Below are positions 22,872-32,706 of a stretch of 64,000 nucleotides of DNA, piece after piece; position 1 is the first letter of the stretch; every line of letters starts with the position of its first letter. The DNA lies in NCBI RefSeq assembly GCF_024979295.1, contig NZ_JANLCJ010000003.1, positions 434,001 to 498,000 of the forward strand, written 5' to 3'. Made by a program: the position numbers and the translations under genes. The notes under the pieces are model-generated. The model made no database searches. It had not been told where the DNA came from and saw only the letters and a list, made by a program, of their open reading frames with translations. This DNA comes from Herbiconiux daphne (GTDB lineage Bacteria; Actinomycetota; Actinomycetes; Actinomycetales; Microbacteriaceae).

Positions 22872-23855
22872 CTACAACCACTTGGACACCAGATGATCCG
22901 CCTCGATGCGGCGGATCGTGCCCGAGTGCGACCGCAGCACGATCGACTCGGTGCGGATGATCGGTCCGAGCCGCTTGACGCCGGCGACCAGACCGCCGTC
23001 GGTCACGCCGGTCGCCACGAAGAACGTGTTGTCGCCCGACACGAGGTCGTCGGCGGTGAAGAGCTTGTCGATGTCGAGTCCGGCGTCGATGCCCTTCTGG
23101 CGCTCGTCGTCGTCTTTGGGCGCCAGCCGGGTCTGGATGAAGCCGCCGAGCGCCTTGATGGCGCACGCGGTGGCCACACCCTCGGGGCTGCCGCCGATGC
23201 CCACGCACATGTCGATGCGGGTGCCGTAGCGGGCCGCGTTGATGCCGCCCGCGACGTCGCCGTCCAGCAGCAGGCGGGTTCCGGCGCCGGTGGCCCGGAT
23301 GTCCTCGATCAGCTGGGCGTGCCGCGGCCGGTCGAGCACGGCCACCCGGATGTCGCCGACATCCTTGCCCTTGGCCTTCGCCAGGGCACGGATGTTGTCG
23401 CCGATCGGGCGGTCGATGTCGATCACGCCGAAGCCGTCGGCATCCGTCACGATCTTGTTCATGTAGAACACGCTCGACGCGTCGAGCATGGTGCCGCGGT
23501 CGGAGGCGGCGAGCATCGAGATCGCGTTCTGGCGCCCCGCCGCGGTGAGTGACGTTCCGTCGATCGGGTCGACGGCGATGTCGCACGCCGGCCCGCGCCC
23601 GGTGCCCACGTGTTCGCCGTTGAACAGCATCGGGGCTTCGTCTTTCTCACCCTCGCCGATGACGATGACGCCGTCGAAGTCGACCGTGCCGAGGAAGGCC
23701 CGCATCGCGTCGACCGCGGCGCCGTCGGCGGCGTTCTTGTCGCCCTTGCCGATGAACGGCTGCGCCCGGATGGCGGCGGCCTCGGTGGCCCGCACGAGTT
23801 CGAGCGCGAGGTTCCTGTCGGGGTGTTCGTAGAGGGGGGCGCTGGCGGCGGTCAT
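22872..23855 (-). CDS. glpX: Class II fructose-1,6-bisphosphatase
   Basis: 327-residue metal-dependent phosphatase of gluconeogenesis, hydrolysing fructose 1,6-bisphosphate to fructose 6-phosphate. Motifs are GKGDKNAADGAAVDAM, IGEGEKDEAPM and the metal/phosphate site DPIDGTS. GlpX is the main FBPase of actinobacteria. ATG at 23855 has GGAAGGAA upstream; the 13-codon extension is rejected. Divergent from the aldolase gene over 206 bp, so the two steps of triose-to-hexose conversion share a control region. Confidence 0.96.
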   Translation of the reverse strand: MTAASAPLYEHPDRNLALELVRATEAAAIRAQPFIGKGDKNAADGAAVDAMRAFLGTVDFDGVIVIGEGEKDEAPMLFNGEHVGTGRGPACDIAVDPIDGTSLTAAGRQNAISMLAASDRGTMLDASSVFYMNKIVTDADGFGVIDIDRPIGDNIRALAKAKGKDVGDIRVAVLDRPRHAQLIEDIRATGAGTRLLLDGDVAGGINAARYGTRIDMCVGIGGSPEGVATACAIKALGGFIQTRLAPKDDDERQKGIDAGLDIDKLFTADDLVSGDNTFFVATGVTDGGLVAGVKRLGPIIRTESIVLRSHSGTIRRIEADHLVSKWL

Positions 23856-24061
23856 GGAACTGTTCCTTCCCGGATGGCGAGAACACGACGACACAGTCGT
23901 GCGGGCCAGGCGGCGAGGCCGTCCGTGGCGGTTTCCAGCCTATCGGGCGCATGCCGCCGCCGACCCGCCGATCCCCGCCGGTGCGGGTGCGGGCTGGCTA
24001 GACTCGCAGGTGACACGGCACAGGCCGGCGCGGCCAGCTCGCGCCCACCAAAGGAGATGAC

Positions 24062-25087
<1,026 letters not shown>

Positions 25088-25091
25088 CCAG

Positions 25092-25757
25092 ATGAGCGAC
25101 GAGCGACCGAAGCCCAAGTACGGCGAGCTGGCCCCCGAAGGGTGGGTGTGGCAGCCGCCGAAACCCCCGACGGATGACGCCGACGCCACCGACGGGGGTC
25201 AGGCGCCCGGAGCCTCGCCGCACGCCGGCCCGTCGGGCCGGTTCGGCGAGGCCTCCGCGCCCGGGCAGGCGCCGCGACCCGTCGGGCGGCCGGCGCCCAC
25301 GCGGCAGCCGGCATCCGGAGCTCTGACACCGAAGCCGGGCCCGACGCCCGCCACCCTGCCCGACGGCAGCCCGAAGCCCGTGAACGTCGGCGATCTCGTG
25401 GCGACCGTCATCCTGCTCGTGATCGGCTTCATCGCCACCGCCAACTCGGTGTCGGGGCTGCTCAGCCTGTCGACGATCATCCAGCAGGTGCTCGACATGC
25501 AGGGCGTCGACGTCGCCTACACGGCCACGGCCGCCGCCGGGGTGCTCGGCTCCATCGGATCGGTCGGCCTGGTGCTGCTCTACGGCGCCGCGGTGTGGTT
25601 GTCGGTGCGGGCGATCCGCTTGCGGCGGCTGGCGTTCTTCATTCCGCTCGCGATCGCGGTGCTCAGCTTCATGCTGCTGTTCTTCGTGCTGATTTTGGCG
25701 TTCTTCGCCGACGGGGCGGTCGTCAACGCGATGTTCGACGCGACGCCGGCACCCTGA
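25092..25757 (+). CDS. Pro-rich membrane protein (DUF6264-like)
   Basis: 221 residues. The first 95 are cytoplasmic, Pro/Gly/Ala-rich and low-complexity, opening MSDERPKPKYGELAPEGW. Three to four membrane helices follow (VGDLVATVILLVIGFIATA, VLGSIGSVGLVLLYGAAVWL, LAFFIPLAIAVLSFMLLFFV). The opening motif recalls DUF6264 proteins of Microbacteriaceae, from memory only. It starts 4 nt after fba and is probably co-transcribed. Function unknown. Confidence 0.8.
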   Translation: MSDERPKPKYGELAPEGWVWQPPKPPTDDADATDGGQAPGASPHAGPSGRFGEASAPGQAPRPVGRPAPTRQPASGALTPKPGPTPATLPDGSPKPVNVGDLVATVILLVIGFIATANSVSGLLSLSTIIQQVLDMQGVDVAYTATAAAGVLGSIGSVGLVLLYGAAVWLSVRAIRLRRLAFFIPLAIAVLSFMLLFFVLILAFFADGAVVNAMFDATPAP

Positions 25758-25833
25758 GTCGGCACGGCGCCTGAGCCCTGAGCCCTGAGCCGATCGAGTG
25801 CCGGCGCCCTGAGCCGGCAGGCGCAACGTGCGC

Positions 25834-26895
25834 TCAGGCGCTGTGGCGTCCGCCGAGCGCCCGGGCGTCTTTCTTGCCCGAGGTGTCGCGGCGCAGCTCT
25901 TTCGGCAGCGAGAACACGAGGTCTTCTTCGGCGGTCTGCACGGTCTCGATGTCGCCGTAGCCGGCACCGGCGAGGTCGTCGAGCAGCTCCTGCACGAGCA
26001 CCTCGGGAACGGATGCCCCGGAGGTCACGCCGACCGTCTCGACACCGTCGAGCCACTCCTGCTTCACCTCGTGGGCGTAGTCGACCCGGTAGGCGGCCTT
26101 GGCGCCGTATTCGAGGGCGACCTCGACGAGTCGCACCGAGTTCGAGGAGTTCGCCGAGCCGACCACGATCACGAGGTCGGCGTTCTGGGCCACCTTCTTG
26201 ATGGCGACCTGGCGGTTCTGGGTGGCGTAGCAGATGTCGTCGGAGGGCGGGTCTTGCAGGTTCGGGAACTTCTCGCGCAGGCGGCGCACCGTCTCCATCG
26301 TCTCGTCGACCGAGAGCGTGGTCTGCGAGAGCCAGACGACCTTGTCGGGGTCTTTCACCTCGATGTCGGCGACGGCCTCGGGGCTGCCGACGAGCGTGAT
26401 GTGCTCGGGCGCCTCCCCGGCCGTGCCCTCGACCTCTTCGTGGCCCTCGTGGCCGATGAGCAGGATCTCGAAGTCGTCGCGGGCGAAGCGCACGGCCTCG
26501 CGGTGCACCTTCGTGACGAGCGGGCAGGTGGCGTCGATGGCGAGAAGGCCGCGGTCGGCCGCGCCCTGCACGACGGCCGGCGAGACGCCGTGCGCCGAGA
26601 ACACCAGGTGCGAGCCCTCGGGAACCTCGTCGATCTCGTCGACGAAGATGGCCCCGCGCTTCTCGAGCGTGGTGACGACGTGCACGTTGTGCACGATCTG
26701 CTTGCGCACGTAGACGGGCGCACCGTAGTGCTCCAGCGCCTTCTCCACCGCGACGACGGCGCGATCCACTCCTGCACAGTAGCCCCGTGGGGCAGCGAGC
26801 AGTACACGCTTGTGACCGGTCACCGGGTTATCCTTTAGCCTGTTCCGTGTGCCGGGAATCCTCGGCATCGGCAGGCTGATGGTCGCATTGCTCAC
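25834..26895 (-). CDS. ispH: 4-hydroxy-3-methylbut-2-enyl diphosphate reductase
   Basis: Iron-sulphur enzyme giving IPP and DMAPP in the last step of the MEP pathway. The three cluster Cys are in [26 protein letters not shown] and [11 protein letters not shown]; substrate His are in QIVHNVHVV and SAHGVSP. The frame opens at GTG 26895; ATG 26868 or GTG 26823, the last with AAGGAT 6 nt upstream, are credible starts and would give 344 or 329 residues. Divergent from xseA across about 50 bp, an arrangement that appears conserved in actinobacteria. Confidence 0.95.
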   Translation of the reverse strand: MSNATISLPMPRIPGTRNRLKDNPVTGHKRVLLAAPRGYCAGVDRAVVAVEKALEHYGAPVYVRKQIVHNVHVVTTLEKRGAIFVDEIDEVPEGSHLVFSAHGVSPAVVQGAADRGLLAIDATCPLVTKVHREAVRFARDDFEILLIGHEGHEEVEGTAGEAPEHITLVGSPEAVADIEVKDPDKVVWLSQTTLSVDETMETVRRLREKFPNLQDPPSDDICYATQNRQVAIKKVAQNADLVIVVGSANSSNSVRLVEVALEYGAKAAYRVDYAHEVKQEWLDGVETVGVTSGASVPEVLVQELLDDLAGAGYGDIETVQTAEEDLVFSLPKELRRDTSGKKDARALGGRHSA

Positions 26896-26948
26896 CCCTT
26901 GAGTCTACGTCGATCGAACTGTGCAAAGCCTTACGGAGAAACACCCCC

Positions 26949-28193
26949 ATGACCGAAGCTCCCGCGCCCGTGTCCGGGCCGCCCACCGCCGACAATCCGT
27001 GGCCGGTCGGCGAGCTGGCCCAGAAGATCCGCGGCTACATCGAGCGCCTCGGCACGGCGTGGGTCGAGGGCGAGATCACGCAGTGGGGCGTGTCGGGCGG
27101 CAACGTCTACGGCAAGCTGAAAGACCTCGACGACGACGCCACGATCAGCTTCACCATCTGGTCGTCGGTCAAGGCGCGCATCCCGGCCGACCTGAAGCAG
27201 GGCGATCGCGTGATCGCGCTCATCAAGCCCAACTACTGGGTGCGCGGCGGCTCGCTCACCATGCAGGTGTTCGAGATGCGGCACGTCGGGCTCGGCGACC
27301 TGCTCGAGCGCCTCGAGCGGCTGCGCGCGCAGCTGGCGGCGGAGGGCCTCTTCGACGAGTCGCGCAAGAAGCCGCTGCCGTTCCTGCCCGGCGGAGTCGG
27401 CCTCGTGACGGGCAAAGACAGCGACGCCGAGAAAGACGTGCTGCGCAACGCGCAGTTGCGCTGGCCGTCGGTGCGGTTCCGGGTCGTGCACGCCACGGTG
27501 CAGGGTGAGCGCACCGCGCGCGAGGTGGTCGCCGCCATCGAGCTGCTCGACGCCGACCCCGGCATCGACGTCATCATCGTCGCGCGCGGCGGCGGCGACT
27601 TCCAGAACCTGCTCGGCTTCAGCGACGAAGCGGTCGTGCGGGCGGCGGCGGCCGCCACCACTCCCATCGTGAGCGCCATCGGTCACGAGGCCGACCGTCC
27701 GCTGCTCGACTCCGTGGCCGATCTGCGAGCGTCGACGCCGACGGATGCCGCGAAGCGCGTGGTGCCCGACGTCACCGAAGAACTGAACCGGGTCGACCAG
27801 GCGCGCACGCGCATCCGGAGCCGCGTGTCGTCGAAGGTGTCGCTGGAGGTCGATCGCATCGAGCAGATCCGCAGCCGGCCCGCGCTCGCCGCCCCGGGCT
27901 GGATCATCGACTCCCGCTCCGAAGACCTCACCCGGTTCGTCGCCCGCGGCGAAGAACTGGTCTCGCGTGTGATCGAGCGCGAGGGCAACACGGTGCGCGA
28001 ACTCGCCGGGCACCTGCGCGCACTCTCACCGCAGCGCACCCTCGACCGCGGGTACTCGATCGTGCAGCAGGCCGGGTCGGGTCACATCGTGCGCAGCGCC
28101 GCGGATGCCCCACGCGGCACGGCCGTCGTGGTCACCGTGGCCGACGGCGCTCTCGACGCCGTCTCGAACGGCCCGCACAGCGAAGATCGGTAG
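26949..28193 (+). CDS. xseA: Exodeoxyribonuclease VII large subunit
   Basis: 414-residue nuclease subunit that, with XseB, degrades single-stranded DNA to acid-soluble oligonucleotides. The N-terminal OB-fold (WVEGEITQWGVSGGNVYGKLKD region), the catalytic-domain motifs TGKDSDAEKDVL and VARGGGDFQNLLGF, ISAIGHE-type VSAIGHEADRPL, and a C-terminal helical region ending LDRGYSIVQ are all present. ATG 26949 follows ACGGAGAA. First gene of xseA-xseB-DUF4245-carbonic anhydrase, all closely spaced. Confidence 0.96.
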   Translation: MTEAPAPVSGPPTADNPWPVGELAQKIRGYIERLGTAWVEGEITQWGVSGGNVYGKLKDLDDDATISFTIWSSVKARIPADLKQGDRVIALIKPNYWVRGGSLTMQVFEMRHVGLGDLLERLERLRAQLAAEGLFDESRKKPLPFLPGGVGLVTGKDSDAEKDVLRNAQLRWPSVRFRVVHATVQGERTAREVVAAIELLDADPGIDVIIVARGGGDFQNLLGFSDEAVVRAAAAATTPIVSAIGHEADRPLLDSVADLRASTPTDAAKRVVPDVTEELNRVDQARTRIRSRVSSKVSLEVDRIEQIRSRPALAAPGWIIDSRSEDLTRFVARGEELVSRVIEREGNTVRELAGHLRALSPQRTLDRGYSIVQQAGSGHIVRSAADAPRGTAVVVTVADGALDAVSNGPHSEDR

Positions 28194-28202
28194 GATCGAG
28201 AC

Positions 28203-28421
28203 ATGGCATCCTCGCCCCCTTCCGACGTTCAGGCACTCAGCTACGAAGAGGCTCGCGACGAACTCATCCGGGTCGTCGGCGAGCTCGAGCAGGGCTCGGC
28301 CACGCTCGAGCAGTCGCTGTCGCTGTGGGAGCGCGGCGAGGCCCTCGCCTCGCGCTGCGAGGAGTGGCTGCTCGGCGCCAAGGAGCGCCTCGATGCCGCG
28401 CGCAAATCGGTGAGCGAGTGA
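28203..28421 (+). CDS. xseB: Exodeoxyribonuclease VII small subunit
   Basis: 72-residue helical-hairpin subunit that coats the XseA helical region. Diagnostic sequence is LIRVVGELEQGSATLEQSL followed by LWERGEALASRCEEWL. It begins 9 nt after xseA with ATG 28203. Confidence 0.96.
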   Translation: MASSPPSDVQALSYEEARDELIRVVGELEQGSATLEQSLSLWERGEALASRCEEWLLGAKERLDAARKSVSE

Positions 28422-28430
28422 ACGCGGGCC

Positions 28431-29117
28431 ATGGCCAAGAGCGCTGAACCGCGGGTCGTCGCCGAGCTCGGCCGCCCCGAGACCCCCGAAGAGACGGCTG
28501 CCCGCAAGGCGGAGCAGTCCCGCCTCTACCGCGACCGAAAGACCCTGCGCAACCTGCTCTACGCGCTGCTCGTGTGTGTCGCCCTGGTGGCGGCGATCAT
28601 CTTCATCGTGCCGCGCAACGACTCGTCGATGCTGCAGGATGTCGACTACCGCCAGGTCGCCGCGAGCGCCCAGTCGTCGATGCCCGTGCCACTGGCGGTT
28701 CCCGACCTGCCCGAAGGCTGGTCGTCGAACGCCGCCGAGCTGCGAACGGCCACCACCGACGACGTGACGTCGTGGTACATCGGGCTGATCTCGCCCGAGA
28801 AGGAGTACGTCGGTGTGACGCAGGCACTCGACGCGAACCCCAGCTGGGTGTCGCAGCAGGTGGCCGAGGGCATCCCGTCGGGCGCCACCGACATCGACGG
28901 TGTGCGCTGGACCATCTATGACAACCGTTCCGGCGCCTCGGGCAACGACGACGTGGGCAACGTGGAATACGCGCTCACGACCGAGGCGGGGCGGTCGACC
29001 TACATCGTGTTCGGCACCGCAGAGGCCGGCGAGATCGAGGCCGTCGCCGCGTCGCTGAGCCAGAACGTGCTCGCGCAGGGCGACATCCCGGCGACCGGCG
29101 ACAGCGGAGGAGAGTGA
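28431..29117 (+). CDS. DUF4245 single-pass membrane protein
   Basis: 228 residues: a charged cytoplasmic segment of about 40 residues, one membrane helix (LLYALLVCVALVAAIIFIV) and an extracytoplasmic domain (VPLAVPDLPEGWSSNAAELR, VTSWYIGLISPEKEYVGVTQ). The arrangement and the position next to xseB and fumC fit the actinobacterial DUF4245 family, whose function is not known. Its stop overlaps the start of the carbonic anhydrase gene (TGATG). Confidence 0.88.
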   Translation: MAKSAEPRVVAELGRPETPEETAARKAEQSRLYRDRKTLRNLLYALLVCVALVAAIIFIVPRNDSSMLQDVDYRQVAASAQSSMPVPLAVPDLPEGWSSNAAELRTATTDDVTSWYIGLISPEKEYVGVTQALDANPSWVSQQVAEGIPSGATDIDGVRWTIYDNRSGASGNDDVGNVEYALTTEAGRSTYIVFGTAEAGEIEAVAASLSQNVLAQGDIPATGDSGGE

Positions 29118-29791
29118 TGAGCGATCAGGTGATCGACGAGGCGGGCGCGGCCGGCGAGCCGACGACGCCGGCGCGGGTGTGGGCCACGATGCTGCGCGGT
29201 AACGAGCGATTCATCGCCGGCACACCCAAGCACCCCCGGCAAGACGTCGAGACCCGGGCCGAGCTCGCGCACCTGCAGACGCCGCGGGCCGCCCTGTTCG
29301 GCTGCAGCGACTCGCGGCTGGCCGCCGAGATCATCTTCGACCTCGGCCTCGGCGACCTCTTCGTGGTGCGGAACGCCGGTCAGGTCATCTCCGACTCCGT
29401 CATCGGCAGCCTCGAATACGCCGTCGAGGTGCTGGGCGTCGCCCTGATCGTGGTGCTCGGCCACGACGAGTGCGGGGCCGTGCGGGCCGCGATCGATTCG
29501 CAGCTGCCGGATGCCGCGCCTCTGCCCGGTCACATCCGCACCCTGGTGCAGCGCATCGTTCCGGCCATCGCCGAGGTGGCGGCCGAGCGCGCCGACGACG
29601 GTTCGCTGCTCTCGGCACCGGATGCCGGTGCCGTCGGCCGCGCCCACCTGCGCGACACCGTCGGGCAGCTGCTCGAGTCGTCGGAGATCATCACCGCCGC
29701 CGTCGCGGAGGGTAGATTGGCTGTTGTCGGAGCGAACTACCGGCTCGCCGAAGGCAGGGCCGTCGCCGACATCGCCATCGGCGAGATCTGA
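29117..29791 (+). CDS. Beta-class carbonic anhydrase
   Basis: 224-residue zinc enzyme for reversible CO2 hydration. Zinc ligands are Cys in FGCSDSRLAAE and His/Cys in LGHDECGAV; Asp and Arg of CSDSR form the catalytic dyad. ATG 29117 lies 5 nt after GGAGGAG and overlaps the preceding stop; GTG 29114 is also in frame. It may supply bicarbonate for carboxylation feeding the TCA cycle, and fumC follows, but that link is inference. Confidence 0.93.
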   Translation: MSDQVIDEAGAAGEPTTPARVWATMLRGNERFIAGTPKHPRQDVETRAELAHLQTPRAALFGCSDSRLAAEIIFDLGLGDLFVVRNAGQVISDSVIGSLEYAVEVLGVALIVVLGHDECGAVRAAIDSQLPDAAPLPGHIRTLVQRIVPAIAEVAAERADDGSLLSAPDAGAVGRAHLRDTVGQLLESSEIITAAVAEGRLAVVGANYRLAEGRAVADIAIGEI

Positions 29792-29855
29792 CTCACCAAA
29801 CCAGCTCACCGGACTGGCTCACCGAACCGACTCACTGAACTGACTCACCGAACAC
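29790..29855 (+). repeat. Short tandem repeat between carbonic anhydrase and fumC
   Basis: Five imperfect copies of a 13-14 bp unit of consensus GACTCACCGAACYG. It starts at the stop codon of the anhydrase gene and ends just before fumC. It is too short and AT/GC-balanced to be a terminator stem. Confidence 0.7.
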
Positions 29856-29913
29856 AACCATGAGAATCGCCGCTGCCACTGCGCCGTCGGCAGAACGAAA
29901 GGACGACCACGAA

Positions 29914-31329
29914 GTGGTGGAGAACGCCCCCGAGATCGAATACCGCATCGAGCACGACACGATGGGCGAGGTCAAGGTGCCCGCGTCGGCGCTCTACGGC
30001 GCTCAGACCCAGCGCGCGGTCGAGAACTTCCCCGTGTCGGGCGATGTGCTCGAGCCCGCACAGATCGCCGCACTGGCGCGCATCAAGAAGGCCGCGGCCC
30101 TCGCGAACGCGCAGCTCGGCGTGCTGGATGCCGGCATCGCCGACGCCATCGCCGCGGCGGCCGATCGCGTGATCGCGGGCGAGTTCGCCACCGACTTCCC
30201 GATCGACGTCTACCAGACCGGCAGCGGCACCTCGTCGAACATGAACATGAACGAGGTGCTCTCCTCGCTCGCGACCGAGTCGCTCGGCTCCAAGGTGCAC
30301 CCCAACGACCACGTCAACGCGTCGCAGTCGTCGAACGACGTCTTCCCGACCTCGGTGCACGTGGCCGTGACGAGTGCGCTCATCCACGACCTGATCCCGT
30401 CGCTCGAGCACCTCGCCGAGGCCCTCGAGGCCAAGGCGTCGCTCTGGGCCAACGCGGTGAAGTCGGGCCGCACCCACCTGATGGATGCCACGCCCGTCAC
30501 CCTCGGGCAGGAGTTCGGCGGCTACGCGATGCAGGTGCGTCTCGGCATCGAGCGCATCCAGTCGGCCCTGCCGCGCGTCGCCGAGGTTCCGCTCGGCGGC
30601 ACCGCCGTCGGCACCGGCATCAACACCCCTGCCGGGTTCCCGCAGCTGGTCATCCAGCTGCTCGCCGACGAGACCGGCCTGCCGATCACCGAGGCCCGCG
30701 ACCACTTCGAGGCGCAGGGCGCCCGCGATTCGCTGGTCGAGGCATCCGGAGCCCTCCGCGTGCTGGCCGTGTCGCTCACCAAGATCTGCAACGACCTGCG
30801 CTGGATGGGTTCGGGCCCGAACACGGGCATCGGCGAACTGCACATCCCCGACCTGCAGCCTGGATCGTCGATCATGCCCGGCAAGGTCAACCCGGTCATC
30901 CCCGAGGCGGTGCTCATGGTCTGCTCGCGGGTGATCGGCAACGACGCCTCGATCGCGTGGTCGGGCGCCTCCGGAGCCTTCGAGCTGAACGTCGCCATCC
31001 CCGTGATGGGCACCGCGCTGCTCGAGTCGATCCGCCTGCTGTCGAACTCGGCTGTGCTGCTGGCCGACAAGACCGTCGACGGCCTCGAGGCCAACCTCGA
31101 CCGCGCTCGCGCCCTGGCCGAGTCGTCGCCGTCGATCGTCACCCCGCTCAACCGCATCATCGGCTACGAGGCGGCGGCGAAGATCGCCAAGCACTCCGTC
31201 GCCAAGGGTGTCACCGTGCGCGAGGCCGTCATCGACCTCGGCTTCGTCGACCGCGGCGAGGTCACCCTCGAGCAACTCGACGCGGCCCTCGACGTGCTCT
31301 CGATGACCCGTCCGCCCCGGGCGAAGTAG
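29914..31329 (+). CDS. fumC: Class II fumarate hydratase
   Basis: 471-residue TCA-cycle enzyme interconverting fumarate and malate. The superfamily signature [11 protein letters not shown] is present, with [26 protein letters not shown] and [13 protein letters not shown] chose GTG 29914 because AAAGGA lies 10 nt upstream and the resulting N-terminus ([19 protein letters not shown]) aligns with homologues; an in-frame ATG at 29860 without a ribosome site would add 18 residues. Followed by an unusual repeat array rather than a simple terminator. Confidence 0.95.
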   Translation: MVENAPEIEYRIEHDTMGEVKVPASALYGAQTQRAVENFPVSGDVLEPAQIAALARIKKAAALANAQLGVLDAGIADAIAAAADRVIAGEFATDFPIDVYQTGSGTSSNMNMNEVLSSLATESLGSKVHPNDHVNASQSSNDVFPTSVHVAVTSALIHDLIPSLEHLAEALEAKASLWANAVKSGRTHLMDATPVTLGQEFGGYAMQVRLGIERIQSALPRVAEVPLGGTAVGTGINTPAGFPQLVIQLLADETGLPITEARDHFEAQGARDSLVEASGALRVLAVSLTKICNDLRWMGSGPNTGIGELHIPDLQPGSSIMPGKVNPVIPEAVLMVCSRVIGNDASIAWSGASGAFELNVAIPVMGTALLESIRLLSNSAVLLADKTVDGLEANLDRARALAESSPSIVTPLNRIIGYEAAAKIAKHSVAKGVTVREAVIDLGFVDRGEVTLEQLDAALDVLSMTRPPRAK

Positions 31330-31390
31330 CCCGCGGGCCGCCCGCGGCCGCGGGTCTGGCGGGCGCCGCGGCCACGCGGCAGCCCGCCGC

Positions 31391-31517
31391 CCTCGGGAGG
31401 CCAGTCCTCCCTCAGGAGGCCAGTTCGGCCTCCCGATCTGGGCGTGCAGGCGGCACGGCCTCCCGAACGCGCGCCGACCCGCCTGCCATCCGCGGACCAC
31501 ACCCCACCACCGCCACC
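31391..31517. repeat. Hairpin tandem repeat array, unit 1 (127 bp)
   Basis: First of four related units between fumC and the prepilin peptidase gene. Its 25-nt core at 31412-31436 reads TCAGGAGGCC-AGTTC-GGCCTCCCGA with one A-C mismatch. Downstream of the core comes GGCGGCACGGCCTCCCGAAC and then CCGCGGACC and a CCACCACCGCCAC block shared with the other units. Confidence 0.9.
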
Positions 31518-31641
31518 CCTCGGGAAGCCAAACAGTTCCTTGGGAGGCCGATTCGGCCTCCCAATCTGGGTATTCGGGCGGCACGGCCTCCCGAACCCAC
31601 GCCCACCCGCCATCCGCGGGCCAGACACCACCACCGCCACC
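31518..31641. repeat. Hairpin tandem repeat array, unit 2 (124 bp)
   Basis: Core at 31540-31564 is a perfect 12-bp-arm palindrome with a single central T (arm TTGGGAGGCCGA). The second pair is T-A, where units 1 and 4 have C-G. Confidence 0.9.
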
Positions 31642-31782
31642 CCTCGGGAGGCCGATAGCCCCTTGGGAGGCCGGCGCGGCCTCCCAATCTGGGCATGCAG
31701 GCGGCACGGCCTCCCGAACCCGCGCCTCCCGAACCCGAGTGCGACCGCCGGCCCTCCGCGGACAACACACCACCCCACCATC
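31642..31782. repeat. Hairpin tandem repeat array, unit 3 (141 bp)
   Basis: Core at 31663-31687 has perfect 11-bp arms (TTGGGAGGCCG) around GCG. The unit is longer because of an extra CCTCCCGAACCCG-like duplication after the outer arm. Confidence 0.9.
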
Positions 31783-31886
31783 CCTCGGGAGGCCGATAGC
31801 CCCTCGGGAGGCCGATGAGGCCTTCCGAACTGGGCATGCGGGCGGCATGGCCTCCCGAACCCGCGCCCGCCGCCATCCGCGGACTG
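31783..31886. repeat. Hairpin tandem repeat array, unit 4 (about 104 bp, truncated)
   Basis: Core at 31804-31828 has arms TCGGGAGGCC / GGCCTTCCGA with one G-T wobble and loop GATGA. The unit stops a few bases before the stop codon of the prepilin peptidase gene, losing the CCACC tail. Confidence 0.88.
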
Positions 31887-31892
31887 CCTGCG

Positions 31893-32516
31893 TCAGGCGT
31901 GGGGTAGGAGGGTGGATGCCATTGCCGACCAGAAGCCGCCTAGGAGGGCGGGGCCGAGGGGCAGGCGGTGGCCGAGCACTCGCGCGCTCGGGGCGCGTGA
32001 CCAGCAGATGATTGCCGCCGCGGTCTGTGCGGCGGTGAGGACGCCCGTCGCCAGCGCCACCTGGGGCAGGAGGCGGGGGTCGGATGCCGCCGCCAGTCCG
32101 ACGAGCAAGGTGGCGAGTTTCACGTCGCCCATGCCGATCGCTCCGGCGGCACCGGCCATGGCGAGAGCGATGACGATCACGCCGGCCTCGAGCGTTGGAC
32201 CCAGGCCGGCACTGGCGGGTGCCGCTCCGGCGTCGAGCGCCGAACGCGCGTCGGCAGAGCCGAACGCCGCCGCTGCCAGCGCCGAGGTCGCGGCGCGGCC
32301 GAATGCCGAAGCGGCCTTCGAGGGCGGGGCGACGATGCCGCGAGCGAGGTGCTCGGCGGTGAGACCGATGAGCGACCAGGCGAGCAGCACCAGCCCCGGC
32401 ACCACGAGCGCGTTGGGGAGGCGGAGCGTGCGGGCATCCGTCACCGCCAGGGGCACGGTGATCGCGGCGAGGTAGGCCAGGGGCACGGCCGTCCACGGGA
32501 TCGTCGACGAGAACAT
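31893..32516 (-). CDS. Prepilin peptidase (A24 family aspartic protease)
   Basis: 207-residue membrane protease that would cleave type IV pilin-like leader peptides. The two active-site Asp motifs are in VTDARTLRLPNALV and GMGDVKLATLLVG (the GxGDxK signature). Around seven hydrophobic segments; the N-terminal methyltransferase domain of larger family members is absent, as in TadV-like forms. The middle (residues about 60-115) is Ala-rich and variable. ATG 32516. No pilin, ATPase or tad gene lies in the window, so the substrate is elsewhere. Confidence 0.85.
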   Translation of the reverse strand: MFSSTIPWTAVPLAYLAAITVPLAVTDARTLRLPNALVVPGLVLLAWSLIGLTAEHLARGIVAPPSKAASAFGRAATSALAAAAFGSADARSALDAGAAPASAGLGPTLEAGVIVIALAMAGAAGAIGMGDVKLATLLVGLAAASDPRLLPQVALATGVLTAAQTAAAIICWSRAPSARVLGHRLPLGPALLGGFWSAMASTLLPHA

Positions 32517-32706
32517 GGTTCGACGCTAGAGAGGTCGAGGCGCCAAGACTGCGGGCGGACGGAACTGGTGCATGAATCGCTGTGACGGGGCGATTGTGGA
32601 GTAGTGGCGTCGAACCGCGTTCACCGACGGGGAGTGGTGCGGACGCGCCGGGCACGGTAGGCAGGAGCATGTGCCGCTGCACGACACCGAACCGAAGGGA
32701 TCATCC

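Noticed and set aside
31391..31886. The repeat array considered as a CRISPR
   Set aside because: Units are 104-141 bp with inner palindromes, without 20-50 bp direct repeats and unique spacers, and no cas genes are nearby.
29845..32682. 945-codon minus-strand frame across fumC and the repeat array
   Set aside because: It reads through fumC and the 31.4-31.9 kb repeats as low-complexity Arg/Gly sequence with no domain. It is a frame artefact.
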